A stretch of DNA of 64,000 bases from Streptomyces sp. Q6 (GTDB lineage Bacteria; Actinomycetota; Actinomycetes; Streptomycetales; Streptomycetaceae). Under the pieces are notes generated by a model. It worked only from the letters and a program-made list of their open reading frames with translations. It was not told the DNA's origin and ran no database searches. Made by a program: the position numbers and the translations under genes. The stretch covers positions 3,224,001 through 3,288,000 of the forward strand of contig NZ_CP146022.1 of NCBI RefSeq assembly GCF_036967205.1, in the 5' to 3' direction. Shown here piece by piece: positions 25,139 through 34,067 of the stretch; position 1 is the stretch's first letter; every line of letters starts with the position of its first letter.

Positions 25139-25221
25139 GGGGTGCACTCCTGCGGTCCGCGGTGAAACAACCGTGCTGTCTGGGGCGCCGGGACGACACT
25201 GTGCCGACGCCCACAGCCTAA

Positions 25222-26727
25222 TCAGGAACCGCTGATCTTGACCCCGTCGATCGTCCAGAACCAGTTGTTGCCGCCGGTGTACCGGAAACGGACCTTCGCC
25301 CTGGTCACACCGCTCGGCACGGCGAGCGTGACGGTCTCCGTGCGGGACGGGACGTCGGAGGTGTACGTCTTCACGGAGACCGGGGTGCCGCCGTCGTAGG
25401 AGACGAGGACCTCGCCCTTCTGCGGGGACTCCTGGCGGTAGAAGGTCGTGTAGGTGAGGGTGGCCGGGCGGCCGCCGGTGACCGGGAAGTCGGGGCTGAC
25501 CAGGGTCGAGTCGTACGTGGCCGAGACCGCCTTGTCGGACCATTCGTCGCCGTCGGCGACCGCGAAGACGTTCCGGGCGCGGACGTTGCACTCGCGCTGC
25601 TGGTCGCGCTCGGCCCGCGTCCAGAACTCGTCCGTGGTGAAGGTCCAGCCGCGCCACTCGGTGACGCCGCCGGTGCCCATCGCGGAGTTGTCGACGCTCC
25701 AGCCGGTGGGCGGGGTGTGCGTGAAGCCGATGACGCCCGCGCCGATGCCGGTCTCGTCGACGGGTCCGGTGAGCTTGGCGCGCAGGCCGTCGAAGTCGTC
25801 GGGGGTGGGCTGCTGGATCGGGCGGCCGTCCAGGGCCCAGGCCGGGTCAATGGCGACGCCGAGGTGGGCGAGGGCGGTGGCGGCGACGTCGGGCATCTTC
25901 ACGTCGTACCGGGTCGAGCCCGCGTTGACGGTCCCGCCGACGGCGATCATGAAGGTCTGCCGTTCGGGCCAGGTGGAGCCGCCGTGGCCGCCCGCGTCGG
26001 TGTGCCCGTGGTCGGCGGTGATCAGGATCAGCCAGTCCTCGTTCCCGTACGTGGCACGGGAGGTGAGGGCGTCGACCATGGCGCCGACCTGGGTGTCCAC
26101 GCCGTGGATCGCGTCGAGGTACTGCCGGCTCGCGGCGCCGTAGGAATGCCCGGCGTGGTCGACGTTGTCGAGCTGGACGAAGACCGCGTCCGGGTCGGCG
26201 GACTTCAGCCGCGTGACGGCCCGGCTGGTGGTGCCGGTGTCGTACTCGGCGCTCGGGGTGGAGACGCGGGTGTCGACCTTCGAGGAGAAGACCATGTCCG
26301 TGATCGGGGCCCAGGAGGAGACGGCGTAGGTGGACAGGGACGGCTTCGCGGTCTCGATCCGGGTGAGGAAGTCGGGGTACTGGGCGAACTGGTGGCCGGT
26401 GAAGTTGTTGTCCTTCACGTTGTGCTTGTCGGGCCAGACGCCGGTGATGAGCGTGGACCAGCCGGGTCCCGACATGGTGGGCGCCATCGGGTCGGCGTAG
26501 ATCGAGCTGGGGGCGGTCAGGCCGGCCGCCATGAGGGCCTTGAGGCGGGGGGCGTCGGCGTCCCGGACTCTGCTGAGCAGCGTGCCGTCGAGGCCGATGA
26601 CCAGGACCTTGGGGGTGCGGGCCGCAGCGGACGCGGCGCCGGGGGCGGCCACCGCGGCGAGTGCGGCGGTGGCGGAGCCGATGAGGATCGAGCGGCGGGA
26701 GATGCCGGGCGTGGTCGTACGCGACAT
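25222..26727 (-). CDS. secreted alkaline-phosphatase-superfamily phosphodiesterase (Tat)
   Basis: 501 aa from ATG 26727 (GGAGG 5 bp upstream). A twin-arginine signal (GISRRSILIGSATAAL) leads to the AP-superfamily core. Metal ligands are visible at VLVIGLDGTLL, the nucleophile region near MAPTMSGPGWSTLITG, DNVDHAGHSYG and ITADHGHTDAGGHGG. The last about 130 residues form a beta-rich domain (EWRGWTFTTDEFW...WFWTIDGVKISGS) seen in secreted phosphodiesterases. It probably releases phosphate esters outside the cell. An operator-like site shared with the phn operon lies upstream. Confidence 0.88.
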   Translation of the reverse strand: MSRTTTPGISRRSILIGSATAALAAVAAPGAASAAARTPKVLVIGLDGTLLSRVRDADAPRLKALMAAGLTAPSSIYADPMAPTMSGPGWSTLITGVWPDKHNVKDNNFTGHQFAQYPDFLTRIETAKPSLSTYAVSSWAPITDMVFSSKVDTRVSTPSAEYDTGTTSRAVTRLKSADPDAVFVQLDNVDHAGHSYGAASRQYLDAIHGVDTQVGAMVDALTSRATYGNEDWLILITADHGHTDAGGHGGSTWPERQTFMIAVGGTVNAGSTRYDVKMPDVAATALAHLGVAIDPAWALDGRPIQQPTPDDFDGLRAKLTGPVDETGIGAGVIGFTHTPPTGWSVDNSAMGTGGVTEWRGWTFTTDEFWTRAERDQQRECNVRARNVFAVADGDEWSDKAVSATYDSTLVSPDFPVTGGRPATLTYTTFYRQESPQKGEVLVSYDGGTPVSVKTYTSDVPSRTETVTLAVPSGVTRAKVRFRYTGGNNWFWTIDGVKISGS

Positions 26728-26787
26728 GCGGTCCTCCGGAGATGTGGGGGCACGGGCGTGGTCCAACGCCCCTGATTCCACAGGAGT

Positions 26788-26805
26788 GTTGGACCAGACC
26801 CGTTA
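26788..26805. promoter_or_regulatory. operator-like site shared with the phn operon (copy 1)
   Basis: GTTGGACCAGACCCGTTA, 61 bp upstream of the phosphodiesterase ATG. It matches the site at 30935 in 16 of 18 bases. A further inverted half, TGGTCCAAC, lies at 26759-26767. Its GGnCyAGACC core resembles HutC/UTRA GntR operators. Confidence 0.65.
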
Positions 26806-26860
26806 TCTTTTGGTGACGCGGGCGCGAATGCCCATGGACATTCGTCACCGCGGGATGGAC

Positions 26861-27922
26861 TCAGCTGCCGGTGGCCGACTTCCAGTCCTCCACGTACGCC
26901 TGGAGGTTCTTGTCGATGTCGTCCCAGTCCGGCTCGAAGATCTCCACGCCGTCCATGATCTTGGCGAGCGCGATGGCGTTCTCGTCGGTGGCCTTGACGT
27001 CGGTGCGCGCGGCGAAGCCGCCGCCGACCGAGCTGACGTCCCGCTGCTGCTTCGTGGCGAGCATGAAGTCGAGGAGCTTCTTGCCGTTCGCGGTGTGCGG
27101 GGCGTTCTTGACGAGTCCGGCGGCGTACGGCAGCGCGAACGAGGTGGGCTTGCCGCCGGCCTTCTTCGGGAACCACAGGCCGAGGTGGGGCATGGTCTTG
27201 GCCTGCGCGAAGTTCATCTGGACGTCGCCGTTGGCGACGAGGAGCTCGCCCTTGTCGACCTTGGGGGCGAGCTTGCCGGTGGAGGCGGACGGGCCGACGT
27301 TGTTGGCCTGGAGCTTCTTCAGGTAGTCCATGGCGGCCTGCTTGCCGCCGAAGTCGTGCATGGCCTTGACGACCACGGCGGTGCCGTCGCCCGCGACGCC
27401 GGGCGTGGAGTACTGGAGCTTGTCCTTGTACGACCCGTCGAGGAGTTCCTCCCAGGTCTGCGGGGGCGTCTTCAGCTCCTTCTTGTTGTAGACGAAGCCG
27501 AAGTAGTTGTTGACGACGGAGGTCCAGGTGCCGTCGGCGGCCTTGTCGGCGCCGTCGACCCGGTCGGAGCCTTCGGGGGCGTACTTCGCCAACAGGCCCT
27601 TCCCGTCGGCCTGTTGGATGAAGGGCGGCAGGGTGACGAGCACGTCGGCCTGCGTGTTGGACTTCTCACGGACGGCGCGCTGCACCATCTCGCCGGAGCC
27701 GCCCTCCACGTACTCGACCTTGATGCCGGTCTGCGCGGTGAAGTCCTTGAAGACCTTGTCGTACCAGCCGTCGCCGTTCTCGCCCTTGAGGCCGTCGGCG
27801 CTGTAGACGGTGACGACCTTCGCGTCGGAGGCGGCCGAGCTGCCGCCGCAGGCGGTCAGGGAGGCGGCGAGGGCGAGGCTGCCCGCGGTGGCGGCGACCG
27901 CGGTGAGGATGTTTCTGCGCAT
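26861..27922 (-). CDS. phnS: 2-aminoethylphosphonate-type ABC transporter substrate-binding lipoprotein
   Basis: 353 aa with a lipoprotein signal (ASLTAC at 20-25). The fold is of the iron/thiamine/AEP-binding class: VVTVYSADGLKGENGDGWYDKVFKDFTAQTGIKVEYVEGGSGEMVQR, with Gly/Ser-rich phosphonate contacts near SGEM. It follows two permeases and an ATPase in the order T-U-V-S on the minus strand. The assignment to 2-aminoethylphosphonate rests on the family; ferric iron or another organophosphorus compound cannot be excluded. Confidence 0.82.
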   Translation of the reverse strand: MRRNILTAVAATAGSLALAASLTACGGSSAASDAKVVTVYSADGLKGENGDGWYDKVFKDFTAQTGIKVEYVEGGSGEMVQRAVREKSNTQADVLVTLPPFIQQADGKGLLAKYAPEGSDRVDGADKAADGTWTSVVNNYFGFVYNKKELKTPPQTWEELLDGSYKDKLQYSTPGVAGDGTAVVVKAMHDFGGKQAAMDYLKKLQANNVGPSASTGKLAPKVDKGELLVANGDVQMNFAQAKTMPHLGLWFPKKAGGKPTSFALPYAAGLVKNAPHTANGKKLLDFMLATKQQRDVSSVGGGFAARTDVKATDENAIALAKIMDGVEIFEPDWDDIDKNLQAYVEDWKSATGS

Positions 27923-27955
27923 GGCGAGGTGAACTCCTAGCGGGATCAGGGGGTT

Positions 27956-28753
27956 TCAGCGGTACGAGGCCTTGGTGCGGATCCGTGAGACGGCGAGCAG
28001 GACGAGCAGCGTGGCCGCCATCAGGACCACCGCGATCGCGGAGCCGGTGAACAGCGAGCCGCGGTCGGTGGTCGCGTAGATCTGCACCGGCAGCGGCATC
28101 CAGTCCGGCGGGTAGAGCATCATCGTGGCGCTCAACTCGCCCATGGACAGGGCGAAGCAGAGTCCGGCCGCGGCGTTCAGGGACGGCAGCAGGAGCGGCA
28201 GCTTCACCTTCCACAGGACGTACGCGGGCCGGGCGCCGAGGGACGCGGCGGCCTGTTCGTACGCCGGGTCGAGGCGCACGACGGCGGCGGCGACGGACTG
28301 GTAGGCGAACGCGGTGACGAGGATGGTGTGCGCGACGATGACGATCCAGCGGGTGCCGTTGAGCAGCATCGGCGGCTTGCTGAAGGCGACGAGCACGGCG
28401 AGTCCGACGACGACCGAGGGCACGGCGACCGGCAGCACGAACAGGGCGTCCATGAACCGGCGTCCGGTCTTCTTCAGGGACGCGGCGGCGAGCGCGGCCC
28501 AGCCGCCGACGACGAGTGCGAGCACGCTCGCCGTGACGGCGGTGACGAGGCTGGTGGCGAGCGCGGTGAGCGAGTCCCCGCTGGTGGCGGCCTGGTAGTG
28601 GCCGCCGGTGAATCCGGAGGGGAAGGCGCCGGACCAGTTCGTGGCGAAGGAGGCGGCGACGATGACGAGGAGGGGCAGGGCGAAGAGAGGGAGGAAGAGG
28701 AGGAAGAAGAGGGCCCAGGTGGCCCACGTGCCTGGCCGGCTATGAACGAGCAT
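27956..28753 (-). CDS. phnV: ABC transporter permease, AEP type
   Basis: 265 aa from ATG 28753 (GGAGGGGG 9 bp upstream). Six membrane segments. The inner-membrane EAA loop is YEQAAASLGARPAYVLWKVKLPLL. It forms the channel with the PhnU-like permease encoded upstream (128 bp away) and lies 33 bp before the binding-protein gene. Symbol given by operon content. Confidence 0.82.
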   Translation of the reverse strand: MLVHSRPGTWATWALFFLLFLPLFALPLLVIVAASFATNWSGAFPSGFTGGHYQAATSGDSLTALATSLVTAVTASVLALVVGGWAALAAASLKKTGRRFMDALFVLPVAVPSVVVGLAVLVAFSKPPMLLNGTRWIVIVAHTILVTAFAYQSVAAAVVRLDPAYEQAAASLGARPAYVLWKVKLPLLLPSLNAAAGLCFALSMGELSATMMLYPPDWMPLPVQIYATTDRGSLFTGSAIAVVLMAATLLVLLAVSRIRTKASYR

Positions 28754-28881
28754 CGGTGAGAACCCCCTCCAGGGGCGCGGGACGGTATCGATCGGCGGCT
28801 CCGCCGCGGGGCGCGGCCGGCCGCGACGGCGCGACGGTCGGCGACGGGCACACGGCGGTGGCACGCACACCCCTCGCTGCG

Positions 28882-29754
28882 TCACGCGCCGACACGTCGG
28901 CTCACCACCCGGTAGATCCCGTAGAGGCCGACGGAGATCAGCACGTTGACCACGGCGACGACACACGCCCCCGGGTAGTCCGACTCCAGGATCGCCTTGC
29001 CGTACACGAGCATCGGGAGCGTCGTGACGCCCTTCGCCCCGGTGAACAGCACGATCCCGAACTCGTTCAGGCACATGACGAGCACCAGCGCGCCGCCGGC
29101 GGCCAGCGCGGGCAGCGACTCGGGCAGGATCACCTGCCGCACGATCCGCGCGGGCCGCGCTCCGAGCGACGACGCGACTTCGAGTTGCGCGGTGTCGACC
29201 TGGGAGAACGCGGCGAGCAGCGGCCGCATCACGAACGGGGTGAAGTACGTGATCTCGGCGAGCAGCACCCCCCAGGGCGTCGTCAGGAACCGGAACGGCC
29301 CGGTGGCGGCGCCCGTGACGTCCGTCCACAGGCCGTTGGCCATGCCGACCTGCCCGTAGACGAAGAGCAGCGCGAGCGTGATCAGGAAGGACGGGAAGGA
29401 GAGGAACACGTCGATGAACTTGGCGACGGCCTTCCCGCCGGGGAACGGCACGAACGCGATGACCAGCGCGAGCGCGAACCCGAGGACCAGGCAGCCGACG
29501 GTCGATCCGACCGCGAGCCATACGGTCGTCCCGAGCGCCTCACGGAAGGCGGACGACGCGAAGACGTCGGCGTACGGCTTCAGGGACGTGCCGCCGGTGT
29601 CGGGCCGCAGGGACTGCTGGACGACGAGGAAGAGGGGGTAGAGGAAGACGACCGCGAGGGCGGCGACGGGCGGCACGGCCCACACCCAACTCCCGACCGG
29701 CTTACGGGACTTCGCGGCGACCTCGACGGGCGTCGCGACGGCGGCGCTAGCCAT
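28882..29754 (-). CDS. phnU: ABC transporter permease, AEP type
   Basis: 290 aa with six membrane segments and the EAA loop LEVASSLGARPARIVRQVILPESLPAL. Its start overlaps the end of the ATPase gene by 8 bp, so the two are coupled. The N-terminal cytoplasmic extension (MASAAVATPVEVAAKSRKP) is unremarkable. Confidence 0.84.
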   Translation of the reverse strand: MASAAVATPVEVAAKSRKPVGSWVWAVPPVAALAVVFLYPLFLVVQQSLRPDTGGTSLKPYADVFASSAFREALGTTVWLAVGSTVGCLVLGFALALVIAFVPFPGGKAVAKFIDVFLSFPSFLITLALLFVYGQVGMANGLWTDVTGAATGPFRFLTTPWGVLLAEITYFTPFVMRPLLAAFSQVDTAQLEVASSLGARPARIVRQVILPESLPALAAGGALVLVMCLNEFGIVLFTGAKGVTTLPMLVYGKAILESDYPGACVVAVVNVLISVGLYGIYRVVSRRVGA

Positions 29755-30826
29755 CCTCGGACACCCCCGCCGCGAGCAGCACCGCGTCCTGCGGTGCGAA
29801 GTGCAGGGTGACCCGCTCCCCCGGCGCGGGCGGGTCCCGCAGTTCGCGCAGGTCCGCCTTGACCTGATGCCCGTCCACGTCGACGTGGAGCCGGTGGGTC
29901 GAGCCGCGCCACTGCACCTCGGCGACCTCGCCCGTCAGGGAGTTGGGCCCGTCACCGAGTCCGACGAGGTGCGGGCGCACGCACAGGGTCGCGGTGGCGC
30001 CGGCCGCGGCCTCGTGGGGCGTGTCGACCTTCAACTCGGCCTTCCCGAAGGTGACATGGCCCGCGCCGACCGTCACGGGAAGGAGGTTGGCGTTGCCGAC
30101 GAAGGAGGCGGTGAACTCGGTGCGCGGGCGCCGGTACAGGTTCTGCGGCGTCCCCACGTCCTGGAGGCGGGCGCGGTCCATGACGGCGATCCGGTCGGCC
30201 AGGGTGAGCGCCTCGACCTGGTCGTGGGTGACGTACAGGATGGAGACGTCGGGCAACTCGCGGTGCAGGCGCGCCAGTTCGGCGAGCATGCCGGAGCGCA
30301 GCTGGGCGTCGAGGGCCGACAGCGGTTCGTCGAGGAGGAGGACGCCCGGCCGGATGGCGAGGGCGCGCGCGATGGCGACGCGCTGCTGCTGGCCGCCGGA
30401 GAGTTCGCGCGGATGGCGCCGGGCGTAGGCGGCCATGCCGGTCAGCTCCAGGGCCTCGGCGACGCGGCCGGGGATCTCGCTCTTCGGCACCTTCTGGGCC
30501 TTCATCCCGAAGGCGACGTTGTCCGCGACCCGCATGTGCGGGAACAGCGCGTACTGCTGCACGACCATGCCGAGGCCGCGCCGGTGCGGCGGCAGGTCGG
30601 TGACGTCGCGCTCGCCGATGAACACCCGCCCGGACGTGGGCCTCACGAACCCGGCGACCGCGCGCAGGGCGGTGGTCTTGCCGGATCCCGACGGGCCGAG
30701 GAGCGCCATCACCTCGCCCGGTTCGACGGTCAGGTCGAGGGATTCGAGAGCGACGGTGGCGCCGCTCCCGCCGCCGTACGCGACGGAGACCCGGTCGAAC
30801 CGGATGCCACTGATCCGTTCCGCCAT
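29747..30826 (-). CDS. phnT: ABC transporter ATP-binding protein, AEP type
   Basis: 359 aa. Walker A GPSGSGKT (Lys50), signature LSGGQQQRVAIARAL, Walker B VLLLDEPLSALD, switch His in YVTHDQVEAL. A C-terminal TOBE-like domain (about 280-355) is typical of importers such as PhnT, PotA and FbpC. It is the first gene of the phnT-U-V-S operon; a conserved operator-like site lies 109 bp upstream. Confidence 0.9.
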   Translation of the reverse strand: MAERISGIRFDRVSVAYGGGSGATVALESLDLTVEPGEVMALLGPSGSGKTTALRAVAGFVRPTSGRVFIGERDVTDLPPHRRGLGMVVQQYALFPHMRVADNVAFGMKAQKVPKSEIPGRVAEALELTGMAAYARRHPRELSGGQQQRVAIARALAIRPGVLLLDEPLSALDAQLRSGMLAELARLHRELPDVSILYVTHDQVEALTLADRIAVMDRARLQDVGTPQNLYRRPRTEFTASFVGNANLLPVTVGAGHVTFGKAELKVDTPHEAAAGATATLCVRPHLVGLGDGPNSLTGEVAEVQWRGSTHRLHVDVDGHQVKADLRELRDPPAPGERVTLHFAPQDAVLLAAGVSEDG

Positions 30827-30934
30827 CAGCCTTCAACTCCCCTGCATATCCGTTCTCTCACGGCGACCACGCTCCTCGGGACGGGTGTCCCGCGCCGGTC
30901 CGGTCGGCAACGGGACGGTGAACGGGCACCCAAG

Positions 30935-30952
30935 GTTGGCCTAGACCCGTTA
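30935..30952. promoter_or_regulatory. operator-like site of the phn operon (copy 2)
   Basis: GTTGGCCTAGACCCGTTA between the GntR gene and phnT. It matches the site upstream of the phosphodiesterase gene in 16 of 18 bases. It contains the palindromic core GGcCTAGaCC. A possible PHO-box-like repeat, GTTCACC on the minus strand, lies just beside it at 30917-30923. Confidence 0.65.
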
Positions 30953-31030
30953 CGTTCCCGTTATCAACATGAGTCGACAGAACGCCACTGACGCATCGGC
31001 AGGGCGCGACCGACCCACAGAAAAGGGGCG

Positions 31031-31819
31031 TTACCTGCCGTCGCCGCCCAAACGCGTGGTGAACGAGAACCGGTCCCCGCGGTAAAGCGTCCGCACCCGC
31101 TCGGTGGCCCGCCCGCCGGTGTCGTACGAGACGCGGTGGATCAGCAGCATGGGCAGCGCGGGCGGCGTCCCGACGAGCAGCGCCTCACGCGGCGTCGCGA
31201 GCACCGTCTCGATGCGCTCGTCGGCCGAGCCGAAGTCGATGCCGAGGCGTTCATGGACGTACGAGTAGAAGGACGAGTCGGGGTCGAAGTCGGTGTCGAG
31301 GCGAGGCATCCGGGCGACGGCCACGTACGTGGACTCCAGGCCGACCCGCTCGTCGTCGGCGAGCAGGACGCGTTCCATGTGCCACACGGGTTCGCCGCGC
31401 TCCAGGCCGATCTCGGCGGCGAGCGCGGCCGGGCACGGGAAGCGTTCGAGGCCGATGAGGGTGCGCCCCGGGCGGCGCCCCTGCCGCCGGACGCCCTCGG
31501 TGTACGAGGCCAGGGACAGCGGCTGCTCCAGCTTGGGGCCCGCGACGACGGTGCCCCGGCCCTGGCGCCGCAGCCGGCCTTCGAGGAGCAGTTCGCGCAG
31601 CGCCTGCCGGACGGTCTCGCGCGACACGGCGTACCGCAGGGCGAGATCCCGCTCGGTCGGCAGCGTCTCGCCCTCTCCCAACTCGCCTATGAGCAGGTCG
31701 AGTCGGGCCTTCACCGCGTAGTACTTCGGGATGCGGCCGTGCTCGGGGATGCCGCCGCGCACCGGGGAGCCGGGGGCCTGGTCGTTCGGGTAGTCCACGC
31801 AGGGATGTTCGCAGATCAC
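31031..31819 (-). CDS. GntR-family regulator with UTRA domain
   Basis: 262 aa. The winged HTH spans about 30-100 (LPTERDLALRYAVSRETVRQALRELLLEGRLRRQGRGTVVA), and the UTRA effector domain spans about 110-255. The start is uncertain: GTG 31819 gives an unusual Cys-containing N-terminus and may be too long. It belongs to the HutC/PhnF type. It lies upstream of phnT on the same strand, and the two 18-bp sites in front of phnT and the phosphodiesterase gene are its likely targets. Confidence 0.88.
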   Translation of the reverse strand: MICEHPCVDYPNDQAPGSPVRGGIPEHGRIPKYYAVKARLDLLIGELGEGETLPTERDLALRYAVSRETVRQALRELLLEGRLRRQGRGTVVAGPKLEQPLSLASYTEGVRRQGRRPGRTLIGLERFPCPAALAAEIGLERGEPVWHMERVLLADDERVGLESTYVAVARMPRLDTDFDPDSSFYSYVHERLGIDFGSADERIETVLATPREALLVGTPPALPMLLIHRVSYDTGGRATERVRTLYRGDRFSFTTRLGGDGR

Positions 31820-31879
31820 GGTGAACGGCCCGCCCGGCCGTGCGCGCGGACGGACCGCGTCCGCGCGAGACGGCCGGTG

Positions 31880-32644
31880 TCAGCGCCTCGGCACGCGAAG
31901 GCGCCGGGACCCCACCACGAGCGCCGCGCCGCCGAGGAGGAGGGCACCGGAGGCGACCCCGAGACCGCGCAGGGACCGCGGCCCCGTCCTGGCGAGCTCG
32001 CCGCCGAGGGACGACCCCGTGTCGTCGGTGCCACCGCTGTCACCACCGTCGTCGCCGCTGTCGTCGCCGTCCGGGTGGATGGCGAACGGATAGGCGTCGG
32101 ACTCCCCCACCCAGTCCCCGTCGTCGTCCTCGCGCTGCACGAGCGCGGCACTGGCGACGACGTGGTTGGGCGCGGTGCCGGAGGTGAACGCGAGCCGGAC
32201 CTTCCCGGTGACCGTCTCGCCGGGACCGACCGAGAACCCGGCGAAGCCGTCGTCGAAGACGCCCACGCTCTCGTCCGCGCCGGTCTTCTCGAACGGCACG
32301 GACCGCCACGCGTCCCCGTCGAGGAACTCGAGCCGGACCTGGTCCGGCTTCAACTCCCGCTCCTCGTCCACGAGGACGAGCACCGGGTGGATGCCGCCGC
32401 AGCTCGCGTCGGTGGTGTTGGTGAGGTCGAGCGACCAATTCCGGTACCCGCCGCCGGGATGGTAGACGGCGGGGCCACGGTGGATCGCGGTCTCGATGGG
32501 GAACTCACCGCTGTCCGGAGCGATGCGGCAGGCGGGCTCGCGGGCCTCGGCCGCAGGGAGGGACGAGGCCGGGGCGTGGACGGCGGAGGCGAGCGTCAGG
32601 GCGCTGGCGGAGATGCCGAGGACGATCGGGCGGCGCAGTCGCAT
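31880..32644 (-). CDS. secreted cell-wall protein with LAxTG sorting signal
   Basis: 254 aa from ATG 32644 (aaagg upstream). Signal peptide, then a beta-rich domain with two Cys (EPACRI and DASCGGI), then an Asp/Gly/Ser-rich linker (DGDDSGDDGGDSGG). The C-terminal sorting signal is LARTG, a hydrophobic helix and a basic tail RRLRVPRR. LAxTG is the class E sortase motif of Streptomyces, as in long chaplins, so a class E sortase should anchor it to peptidoglycan. One such enzyme is encoded at 40352-41158. Function of the displayed domain is unknown. Confidence 0.85.
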   Translation of the reverse strand: MRLRRPIVLGISASALTLASAVHAPASSLPAAEAREPACRIAPDSGEFPIETAIHRGPAVYHPGGGYRNWSLDLTNTTDASCGGIHPVLVLVDEERELKPDQVRLEFLDGDAWRSVPFEKTGADESVGVFDDGFAGFSVGPGETVTGKVRLAFTSGTAPNHVVASAALVQREDDDGDWVGESDAYPFAIHPDGDDSGDDGGDSGGTDDTGSSLGGELARTGPRSLRGLGVASGALLLGGAALVVGSRRLRVPRR

Positions 32645-32847
32645 GAAGAGCCTTTGCTGGTCGCGGTGTTCAACGACCATCGCCGGACTCACGGGCCCCG
32701 ATGGCCATGGCCCAGGAATCTGTCACGCGCGCGCGACCCGGCTGAGACGCCACGGCCCCGTACGGCCCAATGGCCGTCAAAGAACCCCCGATCAGCTCAT
32801 ATTCACGTACCTTTGATTACTTTTCGAATGTTCGCGATCGGTTTCGA

Positions 32848-34002
32848 CTACTTCCGGTGGGCCGGAACGGCCGTGTTCCCGCGGCCGAACAGCGGGGCGA
32901 GAATCAGCTGCGCGGCCCCTTCCACGACGAGCGTGACGCCCCCGGGCGCGGCCCGCACCGGTATCGCGGACCCGCCGCCCTCGCGCCGCGCACGGGCGTC
33001 GAGGACGCCGCCCACGCCTCGTACGAACCGCTCCTCGGCGGCGGAGACCGTGCGGCCGCCGAGCAGGACGGCGTCGATGTCGAGCAGGCTGACCAGGTTG
33101 CCCGCGCCCTCCCCGAGCACGCGCGCGGCCTCGTCCATACCGGCGTCCGTGCCGTCCGCGACGGCGGCGAGACAGAGCGCCTCGATGCAGCCGCGGTTTC
33201 CGCAGCCGCACGCGGGACCGTCCAACTGGATGACCTGGTGGCCGAATTCGCCCGCCCCGGTCCGCGCCCCGCGATAGACCGCGCCGCCGAGGACGAGTCC
33301 GGCACCGAGGCCGGTGCCCAGGTGGAGGTAGGCGAAGGAGCGGTGGCCGTCGCCGGTGGCGGCGTCGAGGGCGAGGCCGAGCGCCGCCGCGTTCGTGTCC
33401 TTGTCGACGACCACGGGCATCCCGAGCCGCTCGGCGAGCGCGTCGCGCAGCGGGAAGCCGTCCCACTGCGGGAAGCCGGTGACACGGTGCAGCACGCCGT
33501 CGGCGTGGTCGAGCGGTCCGGGGACGGCGACGCCCGCCCCGAGCACGGAGCCGACGCTCCCGCACGCGCCGAACAGGGCGTCGACCGCGCAGGCCACCGC
33601 GGCGAGCACGACCTCCGCGCCCGCGCCGAGGTCGAGCGGCGCGCGGCGCTCGGCGACGACCGCGCCGGACAGGTCCGTCAGGACGGCGCGCAGCTCGTCC
33701 CGGTCGAGGTGCAGGCCGACGGCGTGCCCGGCGCCGGCGACCAGGCGCAGCACGGTGCGCGGCTTGCCGCCGGTGGAGGCGCGCCGCCCGGCCTCGACGG
33801 CGAGGCCCTCGGCGCGCAGCCGCGCCGTGATCTTGCTGACGGCCTGCGGGGTCAGGCCCGTGCGCTCGGCGAGTTCCAGGCGGCTGATCCCGGCCTCTCC
33901 CGCGGTGCGCAGCAGGTCCAGAACGAGCGCGGCGTTGTGCCCGCGCAGGGCGGAGAGATTGACACCCGCGGTGGACCGTACGTGCGTGACATGCGTATTC
34001 AC
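32848..34002 (-). CDS. ROK-family transcriptional regulator
   Basis: 384 aa, GTG start. N-terminal winged HTH (ISRLELAERTGLTPQAVSKITARLRAEGLA), then a sugar-kinase-like ROK fold with HLGTGLGAGLVLGG and the zinc motif CGCGNRGCIEA. The catalytic region is present, so ligand binding is likely. It diverges from the Gfo/Idh/MocA dehydrogenase gene with an inverted repeat between them, so it probably represses that operon until a sugar or sugar derivative binds. Confidence 0.93.
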   Translation of the reverse strand: MNTHVTHVRSTAGVNLSALRGHNAALVLDLLRTAGEAGISRLELAERTGLTPQAVSKITARLRAEGLAVEAGRRASTGGKPRTVLRLVAGAGHAVGLHLDRDELRAVLTDLSGAVVAERRAPLDLGAGAEVVLAAVACAVDALFGACGSVGSVLGAGVAVPGPLDHADGVLHRVTGFPQWDGFPLRDALAERLGMPVVVDKDTNAAALGLALDAATGDGHRSFAYLHLGTGLGAGLVLGGAVYRGARTGAGEFGHQVIQLDGPACGCGNRGCIEALCLAAVADGTDAGMDEAARVLGEGAGNLVSLLDIDAVLLGGRTVSAAEERFVRGVGGVLDARARREGGGSAIPVRAAPGGVTLVVEGAAQLILAPLFGRGNTAVPAHRK

Positions 34003-34027
34003 CGTCCCATTGTCTCCCGAGCTTGCA

Positions 34028-34050
34028 CTTTGGCAACACCGTTGCTTAAG
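34028..34050. promoter_or_regulatory. inverted repeat between ROK and dehydrogenase genes
   Basis: ctttgGCAAC-acc-GTTGCttaag, an imperfect 10-bp arm palindrome with a perfect GCAAC/GTTGC centre. It is placed between the divergent starts as expected of an ROK operator. Confidence 0.6.
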
Positions 34051-34067
34051 TGGAAGGCATGGAACGC

